Shown: piece by piece, positions 4,972 to 6,038 of the stretch
Layout of the letters: every line of letters starts with the position of its first letter
How positions within the stretch are numbered: position 1 is the first letter of the stretch
Assembly: GCA_007122215.1 (NCBI GenBank)
Contig: SKUG01000160.1
Location: 1 to 6,038 of the forward strand
Direction of reading: 5' to 3'
Length of the DNA stretch: 6,038 bases
DNA from: Thermoleophilia bacterium
GTDB lineage: Bacteria > Actinomycetota > Thermoleophilia > Gaiellales > SKUG01
Notes under the pieces: generated by a model
The model's input: the letters and a program-made list of their open reading frames with translations, nothing else
The model's database searches: none
What the model was told of the DNA's origin: nothing
Position numbers and translations under genes: made by a program

Positions 4972-6038
4972 ATGCAGCTCGACAGGCGGGAACCGCTCGC
5001 GAACGCTCCACTCCTGACGACGGCTGGCAGCGCTGGACTGCTGCTCATGGTCGTGCTGCTGCTCGCCCTGGTGGCGCCCTCCGGCGCGGATGCCGCGACG
5101 CTGCGGGACCGGGCAACCGGGATGCAGGTGCAGGCACCCAGCGGGATGCGCCTGACCCACCGGCAGGGCACCTACAGGGTTGCCGGGCGTGGCCGCTACG
5201 TGCGCTTCATGCGGGTCCGCAGCCGCCAGGCGCCGCGGGCGATCGCGCAGGGGATGGTGCGCGAGGTGCGGCCCCGGCCGCGCGTGCACTCGGTGCGGGC
5301 AAACGCGCGCCAGGCGCGCGTGATCTACCGCTTTGGGACCCGCAGCGAGCAGCTCTGGGTGCTGCGGCGGAACGCCACCACGTATGACGTGATGACGATG
5401 CCGTGGCGCCCGCCGGCACGGTCCGCCCGCTCGACGCGCTCGAGCGCAGCGGTGACGCGGTCGACGTCGGTGACGGTGCGCGACATCGCGGTGCTCAGGC
5501 GGATCGTCAACTCCCGCCGCGGTGGCGTGGTGGTGCCGCTCAACACGCCGGTGCCACAGGTGCGACAGACAGTCGCCGGCGGTGCATCCGCACTGCGCCC
5601 GAACCTCCCGGGCTGGCAGGCTGCCGGCAGCGGTGCGGGCGACTTCAATGCCTTCCATCCCACGCAGGGATTCGCGCTGCTCGGGAACGTATGGACCACG
5701 AACTTCGTCTGCAATCCGGCCCTGGCCCCGACCCAGGCCGGGCCGTTGATCGGGAACTGGCTGGCAACGACGACGGGTGCGCCAGCGAGCGTACAGGCGA
5801 TGCAGCCGGTGCCGAACACTGGCGGCTGGTTCGGCCCCGGCTACAACAGCAGCCTGCTGTTCGTTCGCCTGACCCAGAACGGACGCGCCTACGAGGGCCT
5901 CGCTGCGGTTGGCGTCTTCAATGACTGCGACGTCAACGCCTTCCTCGGCGGGTTCGTCTCGATGATCATGGTTCCGCGGAACAACCCGGTGCCCGGCATG
6001 GGCGTCGCGCTGTGGAACACCTGGGGCAGCTGGGACAA
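4972..6038 (+). CDS. Exported protein of unknown function, 5' part (runs off window)
   Basis: From an ATG at 4972, preceded by GGAAGGA at 4958-4964 (7-nt spacing), the frame stays open to the window end, giving 355 complete codons. Residues 1-41 form a Sec-type signal peptide: charged start with Arg5 and Arg6, hydrophobic core about 21-35, and an Ala-Asp-Ala cleavage site near 41/42. Residues 42-150 are strongly basic, with many Arg, in a pattern suggesting beta strands (VRFMRVRS, ARVIYRF). A Ser/Thr/Arg-rich linker covers about 148-170. Residues from about 190 onward are less basic, rich in Gly, Asn, Trp and Phe, with two cysteines (247 and 319) that could pair outside the cell. No catalytic motif was recognised. 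It is divergent from the pilin gene and shares its upstream region, so a surface role beside the pilus is possible but inferred only from position. Confidence 0.85.
   Translation, partial: MQLDRREPLANAPLLTTAGSAGLLLMVVLLLALVAPSGADAATLRDRATGMQVQAPSGMRLTHRQGTYRVAGRGRYVRFMRVRSRQAPRAIAQGMVREVRPRPRVHSVRANARQARVIYRFGTRSEQLWVLRRNATTYDVMTMPWRPPARSARSTRSSAAVTRSTSVTVRDIAVLRRIVNSRRGGVVVPLNTPVPQVRQTVAGGASALRPNLPGWQAAGSGAGDFNAFHPTQGFALLGNVWTTNFVCNPALAPTQAGPLIGNWLATTTGAPASVQAMQPVPNTGGWFGPGYNSSLLFVRLTQNGRAYEGLAAVGVFNDCDVNAFLGGFVSMIMVPRNNPVPGMGVALWNTWGSWD

Noticed and set aside
4819..5658. 279-codon minus-strand frame opposite the exported-protein gene
   Set aside because: It is His/Arg-rich without a ribosome binding site or motif. 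The + strand frame has a signal peptide and a good start.

Overview
The window is GC-rich throughout and reads as Actinomycetota DNA. The evidence is strong G/C bias at third codon positions, Ala/Arg/Pro-rich proteins and purine-rich Shine-Dalgarno sites 5-7 nt before the starts. Thermoleophilia (Solirubrobacterales or Patulibacter-like) is a guess from protein style only. No transposase, integrase, phage gene, CRISPR array, tRNA or rRNA was seen.

Layout. (1) Positions 1-1377 (+) hold the 3' part of a long Pro/Ala-rich, low-complexity protein with a basic start and a charged helical tail, followed by a perfect 10-bp hairpin and a T run. (2) Positions 1378-2087 hold no normal gene. They contain an 11-codon ORF with an excellent ribosome binding site, two copies (A and B) of a spaced word pattern, and between them a dense chain of hairpins at 1558-1824. 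The chain has two GNRA tetraloops and three G.U pairs that form only in + strand RNA, so it is a candidate structured RNA. (3) Positions 2088-2927 (+) encode a compact thermolysin-like (M4) metallopeptidase with no signal peptide or propeptide. (4) Positions 2924-4258 (-) encode a two-helix membrane protein with sensor-like topology but no recognisable output domain; its stop codon overlaps the peptidase stop in one CTAG. (5) Positions 4302-4814 (-) encode a type IV pilin-like protein, 43 bp upstream of the membrane protein gene and probably in its operon. (6) From 4972 (+), divergent from the pilin and running off the window, is an exported protein of unknown function.

How they may work together. 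The pilin and membrane protein probably form a transcription unit and share a 157-bp divergent promoter region with the exported-protein gene, which suggests a cell-surface module. The peptidase seems to be its own unit with a long 5' region. Element A precedes the structured RNA and element B precedes the peptidase, so the two may share a regulator or promoter type; this is inference. The most novel parts are the 1482-2023 non-coding block and the peptidase with altered catalytic-site residues.
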